The notes beneath the pieces were generated by a model that ran no database searches, was not told where the DNA came from, and worked only from the letters and a program-made list of their open reading frames with translations. From positions 62,001 through 126,000 of the forward strand of contig JAKSGN010000022.1 of assembly GCA_024180945.1 (NCBI GenBank): a stretch of 64,000 nt of DNA, given 5' to 3'. The position numbers and the translations under genes are program-made. Below, piece by piece: positions 41,984 through 55,323 of the stretch (position 1 is its first letter; every line of letters starts with the position of its first letter). This DNA is from Macrophomina tecta (Eukaryota > Ascomycota > Dothideomycetes > Botryosphaeriales > Botryosphaeriaceae).

Positions 41984-42120
41984 TCGTACGATGTTGCAGC
42001 CTTGCGAATACTCAAAATTCGATCGTTTTGAACGGCCTGCTTAGCAAGAAGTAGTCTGCCCTCTTTTTGACGTGATTCTTGGTCCTGTGTTGATGTCATT
42101 GTTGATTTGCATGAGGACAC
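41984..42120 (-). pseudogene. N-terminus of a second pogo transposase, interrupted by element A
   Basis: Upstream of the element A inverted repeat, the minus strand encodes EGRLLLAKQAVQNDRIL and RKAATSYDI, the start of another pogo helix-turn-helix. It breaks exactly at the TA where element A is inserted. No clear continuation lies on the other side at 40109 and below. The two genes are in the same frame through the inverted repeat. Confidence 0.6.
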
Positions 42121-43161
42121 GTTTTGGTGTTGGTGGGGTGGCCCGATGACTGGTGTGGCCCACTGAGTGGTGAAACGCGTTACTGCTTTTCTCCGCCCAC
42201 GCCAAGCAAGCTTTCGCCCTTTCTCTTTCTCGTCCTTTCAGACACCTTTAATCCTTTTTCATGACGTTTCAGGGCATCAGCGTGCGAAGCGCGCGTCACC
42301 AGTAGGCTTAGCGCAAGAATTCTAGGCCTCTTCTGGTTCGTCGATTCAACTCCGCTATCATGTGACTGCGCGTAATCTACGCGACTTCCCGGCGTCATCT
42401 GCAAGCACCTTAGGCTTCACGTAACTCCGTACCCTACGAGAGGGCCAGCGCGCAGGCTTCGCCGGGGGGGAGTTCAGCTGGATCTATCAGTATCAGTCTC
42501 AATCCACCTGCTATACATATTAAGATGTACTGATGAGATGGATTTTGCGTTGACCTGGGCGGATTCTGGAGGATCGGGGGGAATTGTGCGCAAACCGGGG
42601 TGGAAATCGTTAACCGGGGTGGAACTTGCGTAAACCGGGGTGAACTTTTGTTAACCGGGGTTGCCTTTGCGCAAACCGGAGTAGGATTTTGCCGCGGTCC
42701 ATCACCCACGCGTCCCCCCCAACATCTTCTGTCGGCGTTGCCGGCATAGGAAAAGGGAAAGCCCGTATTTGGAATAGAATTCGTCCTCAGTTCCGTAATT
42801 GAGGGTCGATTGTACGTGAACTGGTCAAGGTCTGCTATTCTGGTTTCCCACACCCTTCGGCGGACAAGGGGGTCAAGAAGTGGGTTTGGGCGCACGTGAC
42901 TATGATCATCGGCCCTCCACATCCCGCTCCGGAAATGGGTTCAGGGAAATGCGTTGCTGTGCCAACTGCAAAAACAGGCCTTTCAAAACTTGCGGCCTCC
43001 CTCTTTCCTTCCCTCAACCGCTCAACCTACCTGCGGCCTCTCTCGCTCGAAGCACGCACGCCTCCATGTTCTCAAATACCTCTGCGCCCTTCAATCCCAC
43101 AGGGTTCTCAACGTAAGCATACCGAAACACCAAAAAACTTGGTTTACAATCATAATACACC
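42121..43161. other. spacer upstream of the CDC20-type pseudogene
   Basis: No gene is supported. It contains the tandem repeat listed separately and, near 43000-43110, sequence that could be the 5' UTR or first exon of the CDC20-type gene (a gtaagc donor-like site at 43113). Confidence 0.35.
42588..42693. repeat. five degenerate copies of an about 20-bp tandem repeat
   Basis: Units of the form (g/t)(c/t)(a)aaccggggtg followed by 8-10 variable bases occur at 42588, 42610, 42630, 42651 and 42671. They alternate between gcgcaaaccgg- and gttaaccgg-type starts. Function is unknown; it is probably a minisatellite. Confidence 0.6.
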
Positions 43162-44613
43162 ATGGCTTGTCCCTTGGTTATGAGCTCACCTTCTACCCTG
43201 GTTGGTATCAAGAGACAAACTCGCGCCGGCCAAGAATCATCCCAGACTCCCGCGCGCAAGTTTGTCTTGCAAGAGAAGGGGCAGGCGTACATCCACGTTC
43301 CCTCGCCTCTCGGCTCGCCATCAATGCGCCAGCCCTGGGAACCCCAGAAGTCCAACGTCGCTCGCGACTCCCCGAAGATAAAAAGGATCGAGCTTGGTAC
43401 CTCCGAATTCGCGCTTACGGGATCCGGCAACCCAACTTCGGTGACGACTGGCAAGAAGACGAAGACTTCTTCATCCGTCAAGCCATCCCTACAGATGTCA
43501 ACCCTTCGCGTTCTCCGCAATTCGACCGACCGCTTCATCCCTCAGCGCCTTACTTCTGCAGCCATCGACAACGTCAGTATGGCGAGGGTATCTAAGCGCG
43601 GTGAGAATGCTCGTCGGTCGTCGGGAGAGAGCACCAGTGAGGGTTCTACCGTCCCGGCCTTCGTACCCAACGACCTCAACATCTTCGGACCCAGCTCGGT
43701 GGAGGACGACTTGGAACAATCTCTGGGCCGTGTTAACTTGGAGGATAAGGATGAGGAGGAGGCTGCTACAAGGCCGTCACCCAGGACTGTGACATACCGA
43801 GACTCCCTGGCACAGGCTTGCGATATGAACACCGGTTCGCGTATTCTCGAGTTCAAGCCAGCAGTGCCTCAGTCCACCAAGCGGGTAGATGTTCGTGCAT
43901 AGTATTATCGTCCACTCAAGCCTTGTCAGCGGCCAGCTTCGCCGTCGCATCGCCTTTGCTCCGGAGAGGGTTCTCGATGCCACGAACATTGTCGATGACT
44001 CCTACCTGAACCTTCTCGGACTGGCAGACAACCAATTTGCTGTTGCCATTGAGCGCGTTCAATGGTTTCTTCGGGACCTCGGATGGACACATAGTTCATT
44101 CCTGTCGAGTGGGACGGTGATGGTGCATATGTCGCGGCTGCGTTGGGGAATACAGAGGCCCAGATCTAAGGACGTTGAGGATGGCACCAAGCTGCGCAAC
44201 ATGCAGGGCTGTCACCAACAGCAGGTTGCTATAGTGGGATGGAACAAGCATATCTCTCCACAGGTGACCGTTCTAGCCTCATCACGACGTTCGCATCGCT
44301 GAGCACAACGTCAATGAGCTGACCGGCCACGGCCATGAGATTTACGGTCTCGTGTGGCGCTCTCACGGACAGGTGTGTGGGAGCGGTGGCAACGACAACC
44401 TCATCAACATCTGGGATGCCCGCAACCCAGTGGAGTCCAAGCACACCAAGACCAGCCTCTACGCCTGCAGCCAAGGCCCTTGCTTGGTGCCCTTGGCAGC
44501 TCAACCAACTCGTCACCAGCAGTGGATCTAACGGTAGGCAGATCCTGAACTGGACTACTGGTGCGCGCCTCAGCTCAATCGACACTGGCAGCCAAGTCAA
44601 CAGCCTCAGATAA
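43162..44613 (+). pseudogene. CDC20/Slp1-type APC/C activator, decayed copy
   Basis: The first frame (43162-43902) shows DRFIPQRLTSA, TYRDSLAQACDMNTGSRIL and FKPAVPQSTKRVDVRA, diagnostic of fungal Cdc20 proteins before the WD40 propeller. It ends at a TAG that fits CAG to TAG. Later WD40 pieces lie in shifting frames: [80 protein letters not shown] and [15 protein letters not shown]. Cdc20 recruits substrates to the anaphase-promoting complex and is essential, so an intact copy should exist elsewhere. Several frameshifts and the loss of the last WD repeats (replaced by LINE sequence at about 44614) make this a pseudogene. Confidence 0.8.
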
Positions 44614-45090
44614 TCGACGCGCTGCAAGGGGCTTGTCAGAATCAGCAGGTTCCCCGACAAAAGCCCTAACCAAATATGTCAGGGAACTTTCCCGTTCAAT
44701 CGACGATGTGATACGCACCCGCCTCAGCCTCCAGGGACTCCGTCAGCCATTTCAAACAGAAGGCCTTAACAAGACCGCCTTGGGCTTCCTGAGACCCAAC
44801 CGGCCACCTAAGCAAACGCACAACGGCTAGGGGTATGACAGAGGGGAAACATAGTTGAAGATTCTTCTGTCACAGCTCAATATGGTGCTTCAGTTTGCGG
44901 AACAGACAGACCGCAAAGCAGAGAGTAGGCCAGTCAGGTCTAGCTTTCTAAGCCCCGAGACTTTATATCTCCTTCCTTCCCTCAATTCCTTACGCTTTAC
45001 TCCAAGTTAAACTCCCATAGATAATTTTCATCCTTTGAATAGTCTAGCCTACGTACTTGCTCAGGGCGATTGGGTTAGGGTAAATGAATG
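44614..45090 (+). mobile_element. 5'-truncated LINE 3' end
   Basis: The end of the segment (45037-45088) closely matches the 3' ends of LINE 2 and LINE 3 (ttgaatagtctagcc, gctcagggcgattgg, ttagggtaaatga). A short C-terminal ORF2 piece (TKYVRELSRSIDDVI, ending at 44830) precedes it. Truncated insertion of this kind is usual for LINEs. The insertion removed the end of the CDC20-type gene. Confidence 0.7.
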
Positions 45091-45210
45091 CAACTCCATC
45101 TGGATGCCAGATTGAATTGAATTGGATTGTCATCCTGGGTAATGTGTATCAAGGCAGGGTCTACATGCGCAGGCAGCGAAGTCTAAAACTAGGTCGCAGT
45201 CCAGAAATGG

Positions 45211-47975
45211 CAGGCTTTCTAACCATACACCATACGCCATACAGGCTTGTATGGTTTATGGTGTAGGTTTATCCCCGTATGGTACTGTAAACCATATATT
45301 GCCCATACAGGAAATGACGTCATACATGACCACCTTTTTAGCTTAGTGGTGTAGCTCCTATCTACCCAGCTACGCTTTCCTCTAGATACTGTTCAACCAC
45401 TTCAACTGGCAGCCCAGACGTGATACCGCTGCGGATCCAGCTCTTTAAGCACTCTCCCTTCTCAATTGTAGATGATCCTAGCAGCATTCGATCCCATGAT
45501 ACTGTACGGCGTGCACCGGAAAAGACCCGTTCGGGGTCGGCGGACATGGCGGGGATTGAGAGGATATCAATGGCCATCTTTGACAGACGTGGAAAACGTT
45601 TCAGCTGCTCATCACGAAGCCACCAGCTAAGCGGCGAACAGTCGATCGGGATAGGTGTCTGTGAAGTATAGGCTTCATATCCGTCGACGTCGGGCATTGT
45701 GCCTATAACATCAAGCTCCTGAGCAAGAAGATCGTACTCATCCGGCTGTGCTAGTGGCACTAAGGAAGGTATCGAGCGTATGGTTGGCAGCCCTTTGTAG
45801 TCGTCCTCCCGCAGTTTCTGGACGTTGTTGAAGACCTTTTTATGCCAAAGCTTCGGCCAGTTCTGAAGAATATGGGCCTTCCTTCGTGAAGGATGAAGAA
45901 TAAGTGCCGCGGCGTACGCGGGACTCTCGTCCGATAGCTGATAATATTTGTCAAAGACATGCCAGCTCGCAAGCACGCAACCCAGCAGCTGTTGGTCATC
46001 TCTATACTTGTCGAAGGCGTGATTATAGTGCTTGTGAAGAACGTCCATGGTGAATAACGTATGGTCGAGCGTTGTGCGATAGCCCTCGGTAAGCAGCGTT
46101 ATCCTCCAGAATGGCTGGAGGAAGTTGCGGGTACGATGAAGAGTTTGCCAGTCCTGCGGTGTTAGATAGTCACCCATCAGACTATCGTAGTACTTGTCCT
46201 GATACCATTTCACGTGCTCCTGCTTCTCGAGTGTTACGTCGAGGAGAAGAAACCACGAGTTCCGGCGTGTATCGTTGTCAAGCCCCAGAACCCTGCCAGC
46301 ACGCCTCTTGAACAGATTATACCTGTAGTCGTTGGCCCTTATATGGATAGCGATATTATGGACTTTACCGAGAGGTCCCATTTCGCGCCAGCCAAGGCCT
46401 TTGCTTTTCTTCCAAGCCTCGATCATATCCATGTTGTAAGAAGCCTCATCAAGCTCCTCGATTTCTTTACAAGCAGCTTCGACAGCCTCCCGTGAATCCA
46501 TGAAGAGGAAGGCTTGTACGATGAGGTTGACAACGTGGCCGTGGCAGCGGATACGGTGATGCTTTGCCCGCCACATGGTGTCTTTCTCCCTCAGGAAGCC
46601 GCTGAGCGCACGGCAAAGGACGTCATTGGCGCCATGGTTATCGCCTGTAACATATCTTATCTTATGCCAGATGCCATATTCTTCAAGCACTGGCTGAAGA
46701 AGTTTCTATTGCTCAGCCCCGCTGTGACTACCGGGGCCATCTATGCCAGGAAGCTCGGATAGAGCGAGTAAAGCCTGACGGATTTCCTTTGTATCCTCCT
46801 CCACAAATTGTACGCAAGTTCCGAGAAAGGCTTTGTGGTTTGGCGCGCTCCATACGTCGGCGGAAAGGTGAAGCTTTGAGGTCGAGGATTGGAGCTTTTG
46901 TCGCAGGATATCTTTGTGAACAAAGTAGGAGTTGGAAACAAGCTTCTGGACTGAGCCGTGGGAGAGGCTGATAATGTCTCCTGCAGTGTAGTTAACTGCC
47001 AGAAGCGAAGCGTGTAGCTCTGGCCATTGGCTGCAATTATAAGGAAGGTTCCGCACCGTGACCAGCTGAACCAAAGCCTCAATTGCAGCCTTTGGATTAA
47101 GAGCGTCCCGGAGCACCTGCTCCTCGCGCATTTGAAGCTTAACAGTGTTTACATGGCCGGCCTTAGCAAAGGCGTCTTTAAGGAGCGAATTTCGTGCCCT
47201 CTTTACCGGATGTGCCTCTGAGTTTTCTACCTCGATTGAGTGGACCTTTAATAGGTGATTGCGGAAGGTAGTTGAGACGTAAGTAGAATAAGATGGGTTG
47301 ACGCAGTATTTACAGTAGAAGACGAGATCCTTCTTTTGGCCTCCGCGTTCGGGCTCGGAGCTTTGCGGTCGACGAGCATGCTCCCAGGTAGAATCCGTTG
47401 TGCGAGCGCGCTTTTTTTTTTTCGATAAGGTTGAGGATAGGGTCTTCGGGGTCTTGGTTTGCTCGGATGAAGTCTCGATCGACTCCACGATAGATTTATC
47501 GGGATCACTATATGCGACCGAGAAGGAGGAGGACATTATCAAAGGTATTGGAGGTTTTAGACAGATATCAGAAGTGCTTGGTTAGATGGCCATAAATTTG
47601 CGGCTGAATTGGGTGTTGAAGGAATGAGCCTTTTGATGTCGCCTTCTTGAGCGACGGTAGTGAATATATCTACCTAAATTGCTGCTGGCCCAATCTAGAT
47701 GAGCTGTAACGTGTACCAGAATTCAAACAATAGTGTAACCGCTCAGAGTATGACCTCCTTATTTTATTATATGGTGATATAGGCATTAATAATTGATGCG
47801 TTCTAGAGCTACCCAGGAGCCTCTCTTATGCAACACCAACCGAGTCCGGAATAAGGATTTTCCGGCGTATGATCATACTTAAACCATACGGCCGAGCTGT
47901 ATGGTATAGGTGTATGGTTTATATATGGTTTATATATGGTTTAACTAAACCATACGCGTATGGTTAGAAAGCCTG
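45211..47975 (-). mobile_element. hAT element D with perfect 8-bp target duplication
   Basis: Both ends carry the 18-bp inverted repeat caggctttctaaccatac, and the insertion is flanked by agaaatgg at 45203-45210 and 47976-47983. Subterminal regions contain many copies of aaccatac and its inverse (45225-45300 and 47880-47960). The element is 2765 bp with one transposase gene. Confidence 0.95.
45362..47542 (-). pseudogene. hAT transposase D with a single TAG
   Basis: From the start at 47542 (a second Met follows two codons later) the frame encodes a BED-type finger (VFYCKYCVNPS...RNHLLKVHSIE), the core motifs SADVWSAPNHKAFLG, VTGDNHGANDVL, IRCHGHVVNLIVQ and LDNDTRRNSW, and the dimerisation block MAIDILSIPAMSADPERVFS, ending at 45362. 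The only lesion is a TAG at 46706-46708, which fits CAG to TAG. The full length is 726 codons, normal for hAT. The family is close to hAT A (matching VFSGARR and YAAALxLHPSRRK). With perfect ends, this copy could still be moved by an active relative. Confidence 0.9.
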
Positions 47976-48084
47976 AGAAATGGGAGCCGAATAATCCTAT
48001 CTTCTCTACCGTAAATTGGGTATCGTAGTGGAAGGAAATCAAGATGCACCGAACGCCTCCCAATGCCGTATCCTCCGCGAAAAT
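47543..48084. other. hAT D 5' region and 3' flank of the acetyltransferase gene
   Basis: Up to 47975 this is the 5' subterminal region of hAT D, AT-rich with aaccatac repeats. From 47984 to 48084 it is the 3' UTR region of the minus-strand ESA1-type gene. No other gene is seen. Confidence 0.6.
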
Positions 48085-49928
<1,844 letters not shown>

Positions 49929-50117
49929 GAGAGGCTAGGATCCTTGGCTCTATGGTCCCAGGACTATTTTCGATGGAGTTGAGTTGATTCCGTCTCTCGT
50001 TGATGCGACAAATGATGGAAATTGTGCGACGGTGTAGGTGGACGGTACCAGGTTTTGCAAGACGCTAAGTACGCAGGCGAATTGGTAGTTACGTCACAAT
50101 GTCAGCAGAGATTACGG
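49929..50117. promoter_or_regulatory. upstream region of the esa1 gene
   Basis: A 189-nt region lies between the esa1 start and the left end of hAT E. It presumably holds the esa1 promoter, shortened or displaced by the insertion. No specific element can be named. Confidence 0.4.
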
Positions 50118-52935
50118 CAGTGTGAAAAATGGACGGATCGGAAAACACCGATCCGTCCGAATCCGTCCAAAGTGGCGTTGATCCGGATCTAGCGTGGATT
50201 GGATAATCCGTCCATTCTGATCCACTGGGGTATTGTGGCGCAAGCCATCGCTATCTACATCCTCATTTAGCGATTCCCCTGAATGAAGCTGTCAAAGCTT
50301 TACGCCTTTATAACGATCCGGATTTCGTATCTTCTCCTTAATATTAACAAGCTTTACACCTCCATCTAACGACAATTGTCAGTGGTATTCTACTATAAGA
50401 GAAGCTTCAGAATTGTACAATTATCAACCCCCTACAATAGCGCCTCTATCTACACAATCGGTGGCACCGTCATCCCCATCACTCGCCAGTACTTCCTGTA
50501 TTGCCTCCAATATATCGACTCCTACGGACGAGCTCACATTCGATTCAGAATGGAGTAATAAAGCGCGAGCCGGCGAGGCTACTCCATTTGAAAAATCCCG
50601 GTTCAACTACGACTCGGTCGACTGGGGGCGACTACCTAGGTTCAGCATTCCTATTACACAGCTCACAGGCAAGCTCAGCTCGGGCATCTAGAAAGTTAGT
50701 ATACCGACTAAAGATTCCAAATCTTCGAATCGTTAGTGGTTATGTCTTCGCTACCACAATGCTAAAGGTGTACGTCCTAGGCACCATTACAATATTAAGC
50801 GTGGAAGTGCGAATGTAACAAAACACATCCGCCAAGTTCATGGCGAAACCTTCAATAAAGAGAAGGAGATTATACCGTTCGAGCGGAAGAATACGTCAGT
50901 ACCAGCAGGCTTAAATGCTGATGAGCCTCGTGAGCAAGCAATCCTAAATAAGTTGGCACTGGCGTTCGATAAGAATACTTTTCAGAAGCTTCTTATTCGG
51001 TAGATTATCTACGATAACGTATCGTTTCGGCAAGTCGACAGTAAAGTTTTCCGCGAGTTTATTACTTATCTCTCACCGCGTGCAAGAGATGCAATGCCCT
51101 GCGGACCAACTATAAGGCACTAGATTCTAAAAGGATATAGACTTCATAAGGCAGTAGTCAGAAAAGAGCTACAAAATACTATCAGCAAGATTCATATCTC
51201 GTTTAACCTCTAGACATCCGGCAATTATATCTCCCTAAACGGCATCGTTGCTCACTTTATCAATATAAAGTTTGAATCCCAATCTATCCTTCTAGCGACA
51301 CCTGAGCAATCTGACTCCCATACAGGTGGGGAGGTTGCAGAGCAGATTATCCGGGTAATCAAAGATTTCGGCATCCAAGACAAGCTAGGCTTCTTCGTTT
51401 TAGACAACGCTCCGAATAACGATACGGCGATGCAGTTCATTGCAGATAAGTTCAATTTTAATCCGAATAAGCGTCGCCTGCGCTGCGCAGGCCATATTAT
51501 CAACCTAATCGCTCGCCATCTCTTGTTCGGCTTTAACGAGAATCTCTTTAAGTTCGACGACTCAGTACCGGCGAACTTAAAGGAAGAATTGAGGCAGTAA
51601 AGAAGAACTAGACCGGTTGGCAGGGCTCATAATCTCATCGTCTAGACGTACGCAAGTCCTCAGAGGCGAAACCGGTGGCATACTACTCAACTTAAGTACT
51701 TCAAAACCATCGTGGATCCAAATAAATAGCATACAATCAAGACGCGCGAGCTTCACCAAAGCAACGACACTCGCTGGAACAGCGTATACGATGAGATTCT
51801 GACACTCCTGAAGCTCCGAGCTCCTTTTGAGGAATTTATTGCATCTGAGCGAGAACGGGCTGGAAAGGAGAAGACTAGAGGACGCTGGGCTGAAGATGAA
51901 GATGCTGCGCAGAATGCTATCCTGAGAGATACGCTCGAGGCAGAAGACTGGGATATCTTGACACAGTACGCAAAACTGCTCGAGCCATGCTGGAGTGCTA
52001 CAATGGATCTCCAAGGCCAGCCAGGTGACGGCAAATCCTGTGGACTCAGTAATGTTCAGATGGACCTCGAATGTATCGTTGAGGAGTTCACGGCCGCGTA
52101 CGAACGCTACAAGCATGCCCCGCCAGCTACATCTGAAGGACAATGGCATTTCGCCACCCAGATCAAGCTTGCGCTTGACAAGGCCGAGGAGTACTATGCA
52201 AAGCTCGGTGACTCACCTGCATACCTGGCAGCAACTGTGCTACATCCTGGCTATACCTGGAAGTTCATCGAGTCTCAATGGGCAAACAACAAGTCCTGGA
52301 TTACTACCGGAAAAAGAGCAGTCAAATCACTGTGGAACTCTGCCTATAAGCAACAACCAGTCTCAGAGGCTATCTCACCGCTGAAGAAGACTGAGCGAGA
52401 ACTGAATACGATGGAGGCATACCGCATGAGGGGTTTGGCTAAAGCTCGAAGCCAATCTCGCAAGGTAGTTGCTACAGATGAGTTCGACCGTTATAACAAC
52501 CAAGCGCAAGTTGATACCGAAAATCCACTGCATTGGTGGCGTACTATTGGAGCCACCGAGTATCCTCATCTTGCACAAATGGCTTTCGACATGCTCTCAA
52601 TTCCGGCGATGAGCGATGAGCCTAAGCGAGTGTTCAGCAGGCTTGGCCTTATGATAACGAAGCGCCGCAATCATCTTGAGCAGAGCACAATACAAGCTGC
52701 TCAGTGTTTACACTCTTGGGATAAGGCAAAGATTATTGATATCAGGAAGACAGCAATTTCATATGATTAGAGTCAAACTTCAGATAGACACTCACAATTT
52801 TAATTAGATTTTCAGTGGCTTAAGCTCAAGCGCCCCCATGGATCAAAATGGATTAGATCCAGCAATCCGTCCAAATCCGTCCAAGTGGCGTTTTGGATCT
52901 GGATCGGCCGATCCATCCGTCCATTTTTCACACTG
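50118..52935 (+). mobile_element. hAT element E
   Basis: The ends are inverted repeats of cagtgtgaaaaatggacgga (50118-50137 and about 52916-52935), with subterminal copies of gatccgtccg-like words. The flanking octamers gattacgg and gctctcgg match at only five of eight positions, so the two sides are not a clean target duplication. The left flank is the esa1 promoter and the right flank is the interior of a reductase gene, which suggests deletion or recombination at the element. Confidence 0.9.
50413..52770 (+). pseudogene. hAT transposase E, RIP-damaged in its first two-thirds
   Basis: Recognisable blocks run along one family order: HIRQVHGETF (end of the finger), KLGFFVLDNAPNNDTAM, RCAGHIINLIARHLLFG, NDTRWNSVYDEIL, and then a long clean C-terminal stretch (51958-52770) with DSPAYLAATVLHPGYTW and MAFDMLSIPAMSDEPKRVFS. 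Before about 51740 there are many in-frame TAG and TAA codons; after it none. The stops fit CpA to TpA changes. It resembles hAT C more than A or D. Confidence 0.85.
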
Positions 52936-53697
52936 GCTCTCGGCTTGCAGACTATTCAGAACATCCCTGGTATCTCACCAACGCACTTTCTAGGTGCACT
53001 CGGCCTCACTGGTTTGACGGCATACTACGGTATAAAGATTATCGCAGAGGCAAAGCCGGAAGACGTCGTCGTTGTAAGTGGAGCAGCGGGTGCTACAGGA
53101 AGTATGGTTGTGCAGGTGCGGAACTTCTTTTAACCTTCGCCAAGAGCGGAAAACTAATGGCCGTAGTAGATAGCTAAGAAGCTCATCGGGTGCAAGACCG
53201 TCATCGGGATTGCTGGCAGCGATACGAAATGCCGATGGGTAGAGAGTCTTGGTGCAGACATTTGTTTGAACTACAAGTCCGACTTCCTCGGAAAAGACCT
53301 CATCGACGCCACCCCTGATCATGTCAACGTCTACTTTGATAACGTGGGCGGCGAGATCCTTGACCTTGTGCTATCCCGTATGGCACTCCACGGTCGCGTC
53401 GCCTTGTGCGGTGCTATTTCCGCCTATCACGGCACTAAAGATCAGCTGTTAAGGAATTGGCTCTCCGTCATCCTAATGAGAGTTCAACTTAAAGGATTTG
53501 TAGTGACCGATTGGATAGAGCAAGGCGGAGAAAAGGAAGCCATCGGTGAACTCATTAACGCAGCTAGGGAGGGCAAGATCAAAATCAGTGACGAGAACGA
53601 GACTGTCGTGCGTGCAAATTTCGAAGAAATCCCGAAAACATGGATGAAACTGTTTGATGGTTCCAACGTTGGAAAATTAGTTACTGTCAAACATTAA
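52936..53697 (+). pseudogene. MDR-family NADP-dependent reductase, 5'-truncated
   Basis: Two exons (52936-53115, 53170-53697) with a 54-nt GT-AG intron encode the nucleotide-binding half and C-terminus of a medium-chain dehydrogenase/reductase of the alkenal reductase / prostaglandin reductase type. Motifs are GALGLTGLTAYYGI, VVVSGAAGATGSMVVQ (the glycine-rich NADP loop), CKTVIGIAGS, NVYFDNVGGEILDLVLS and RVALCGAISAY, and the protein ends at 53695-53697. The N-terminal catalytic half is missing; the remaining sequence starts right at the hAT E terminus. Everything retained is in frame, so truncation is the only visible lesion. Confidence 0.85.
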
Positions 53698-54197
53698 GCG
53701 TTACAGGACTATCCGCGGCTTACTAGCCCGACACTGTAGTATAAAGGGGATCCTCCCCCACCACTCGTTACACTCTTCAGTAGCATCGTCAATTCATTCT
53801 CTACTCATTACAAAGTCTTACAGTTACCAAATTGGAGAACTGAAGGAATCGGACGAGGAGAGAGTTTTATTGATAATTACCGCTATCTACCAATGGTTTC
53901 TGCCGTTGATTTCTAACTCTTGTTATAAGTCTCGTCATTTTTTCATAGATTCACGCTATATATGTCGCATACCTATAAGTGGAAAATACTAGGGACACTC
54001 CCGAATATATATTCGTTGCAACTCTCCAGCGCAAGTTGGTGAAGTATCAGTGATTTTCAGTTCATACAATGTTTTCTTTGAGCCACGACATCTTAAGGTG
54101 AATGACTAAGCTAAAAGATTGTCCCTAGTTATAGTATACCGACGGTGGTCGGGCTCATTTTCTAGTGACAATTGGGGATACTTCTGCTATTTCAGCA
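53698..54197. other. convergent spacer
   Basis: Five hundred nt between the 3' ends of the reductase and the P450. It is AT-rich and contains no coding frame or repeat that I recognise; it should hold both 3' UTRs. Confidence 0.5.
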
Positions 54198-55315
54198 TTA
54201 TGCTATTACATCAATGCCTCTTGACTTTAGATTAAGAAACAATGGCTTCTTATCCCAAACAAGATATGCTTTTTGATCCATCCAACGCCTGTCCGTTCGC
54301 TCATCTAGACTTATATCAAAGTTGAGGACAATGTTCGCAAGGATAGCGCGCATCTCGTGCCATGCAAGGCTATAGAAAATATGTGTTAGTTGAATTGACC
54401 CAATATATTAGTATTGTTAAAATGCAAGAGATTTAGAAACACGTACTTCTTACCCACACAGTTCCGCGGCCCGAAACTAAAGGGCTCTAGCACATTTCGC
54501 TGATCATTGGCAAAACATTTATCGGCATTCGTTAGCCATCTTTCAGGGCGAAACGCGTGGGGATCGAAAAAGTTGGCCTCGCTATGGTAAGCAGCAAAGT
54601 GCGATACGTAGACGGTTGTCTGAACTTGGTCAGCAAGGTTGTTGGTGGTCTGCCTAGGGCGAAACATCGGAATTATTTTGCTTTGTCTTTACCTTTCTAG
54701 CCACTGGTTTCCCACAAATAATGGCTCCTTCCGTTGGAGTGATGCGGGGAAGCCCGTTCGGCCCCGGGAGGTATACGCGTAATGCTTCCAGCAAGCAAGC
54801 ATTCAAGTATGGCAGCCGAGTCAACACCTGCATGGAGAGATTTTCTCCGCGAGAAGTTTGGCACACCTCCTCGACCAAATTATCCAATTTGTCCCTGTTT
54901 TCGCATAGCAGCCAAAGCACGCCGCTGAGCAGAGTGGCTGTCGTCTCTGTGCCAGCCGCGATAAGAGCTGAAGCGTTCGCATATATCTCATCGAGGTCAA
55001 GGCCCCCCTTTCTCGCATCCATCGATGTGTTGCGTAGTACAAATGTCCAAATATCCGGTCTTATGGCGTCCCGGCTCAACCGCCTGTCGATATGCTCTTT
55101 TGTGAATTGACCGTGGGCAGCACGCCTCGCCGCCATGCCGCGCAGTATGGTCCTGGTAATTACCCACATTAGAAGTGGGGAAGCGCTCTGCAGTGTGCCG
55201 ACAATGCCAATGAACCTGATTGTGCTTACGGCGCCGGAAACCCAGGGGACATAATCGGTGCGTTTGAGGAGGCCGAGAGGCTCGCCGAAAGTCATGTCTG
55301 TCATGATATCTATTC
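54198..55315 (-). pseudogene. cytochrome P450, 5'-truncated
   Basis: Exons 55315-54693, 54619-54447 and 54369-54198, with GT-AG introns of 73 nt (54620-54692) and 77 nt (54370-54446), give the C-terminal about 320 residues of a microsomal-type P450. The I-helix reads SALIAAGTETTATLLSGVLW. The ExxR motif lies in LNACLLEALRVY, and the PERW motif in DPHAFRPERW. The heme loop is FSFGPRNCVGKNLAWHEMR, spliced across the second intron so that Cys is the heme ligand. The N-terminal anchor and first half are missing; upstream sequence is lost at pogo element D (55324). Substrate cannot be inferred. A TGA lies just above the first retained codons, or a splice acceptor is there. Confidence 0.85.
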
Positions 55316-55323
55316 AAGGTGTA

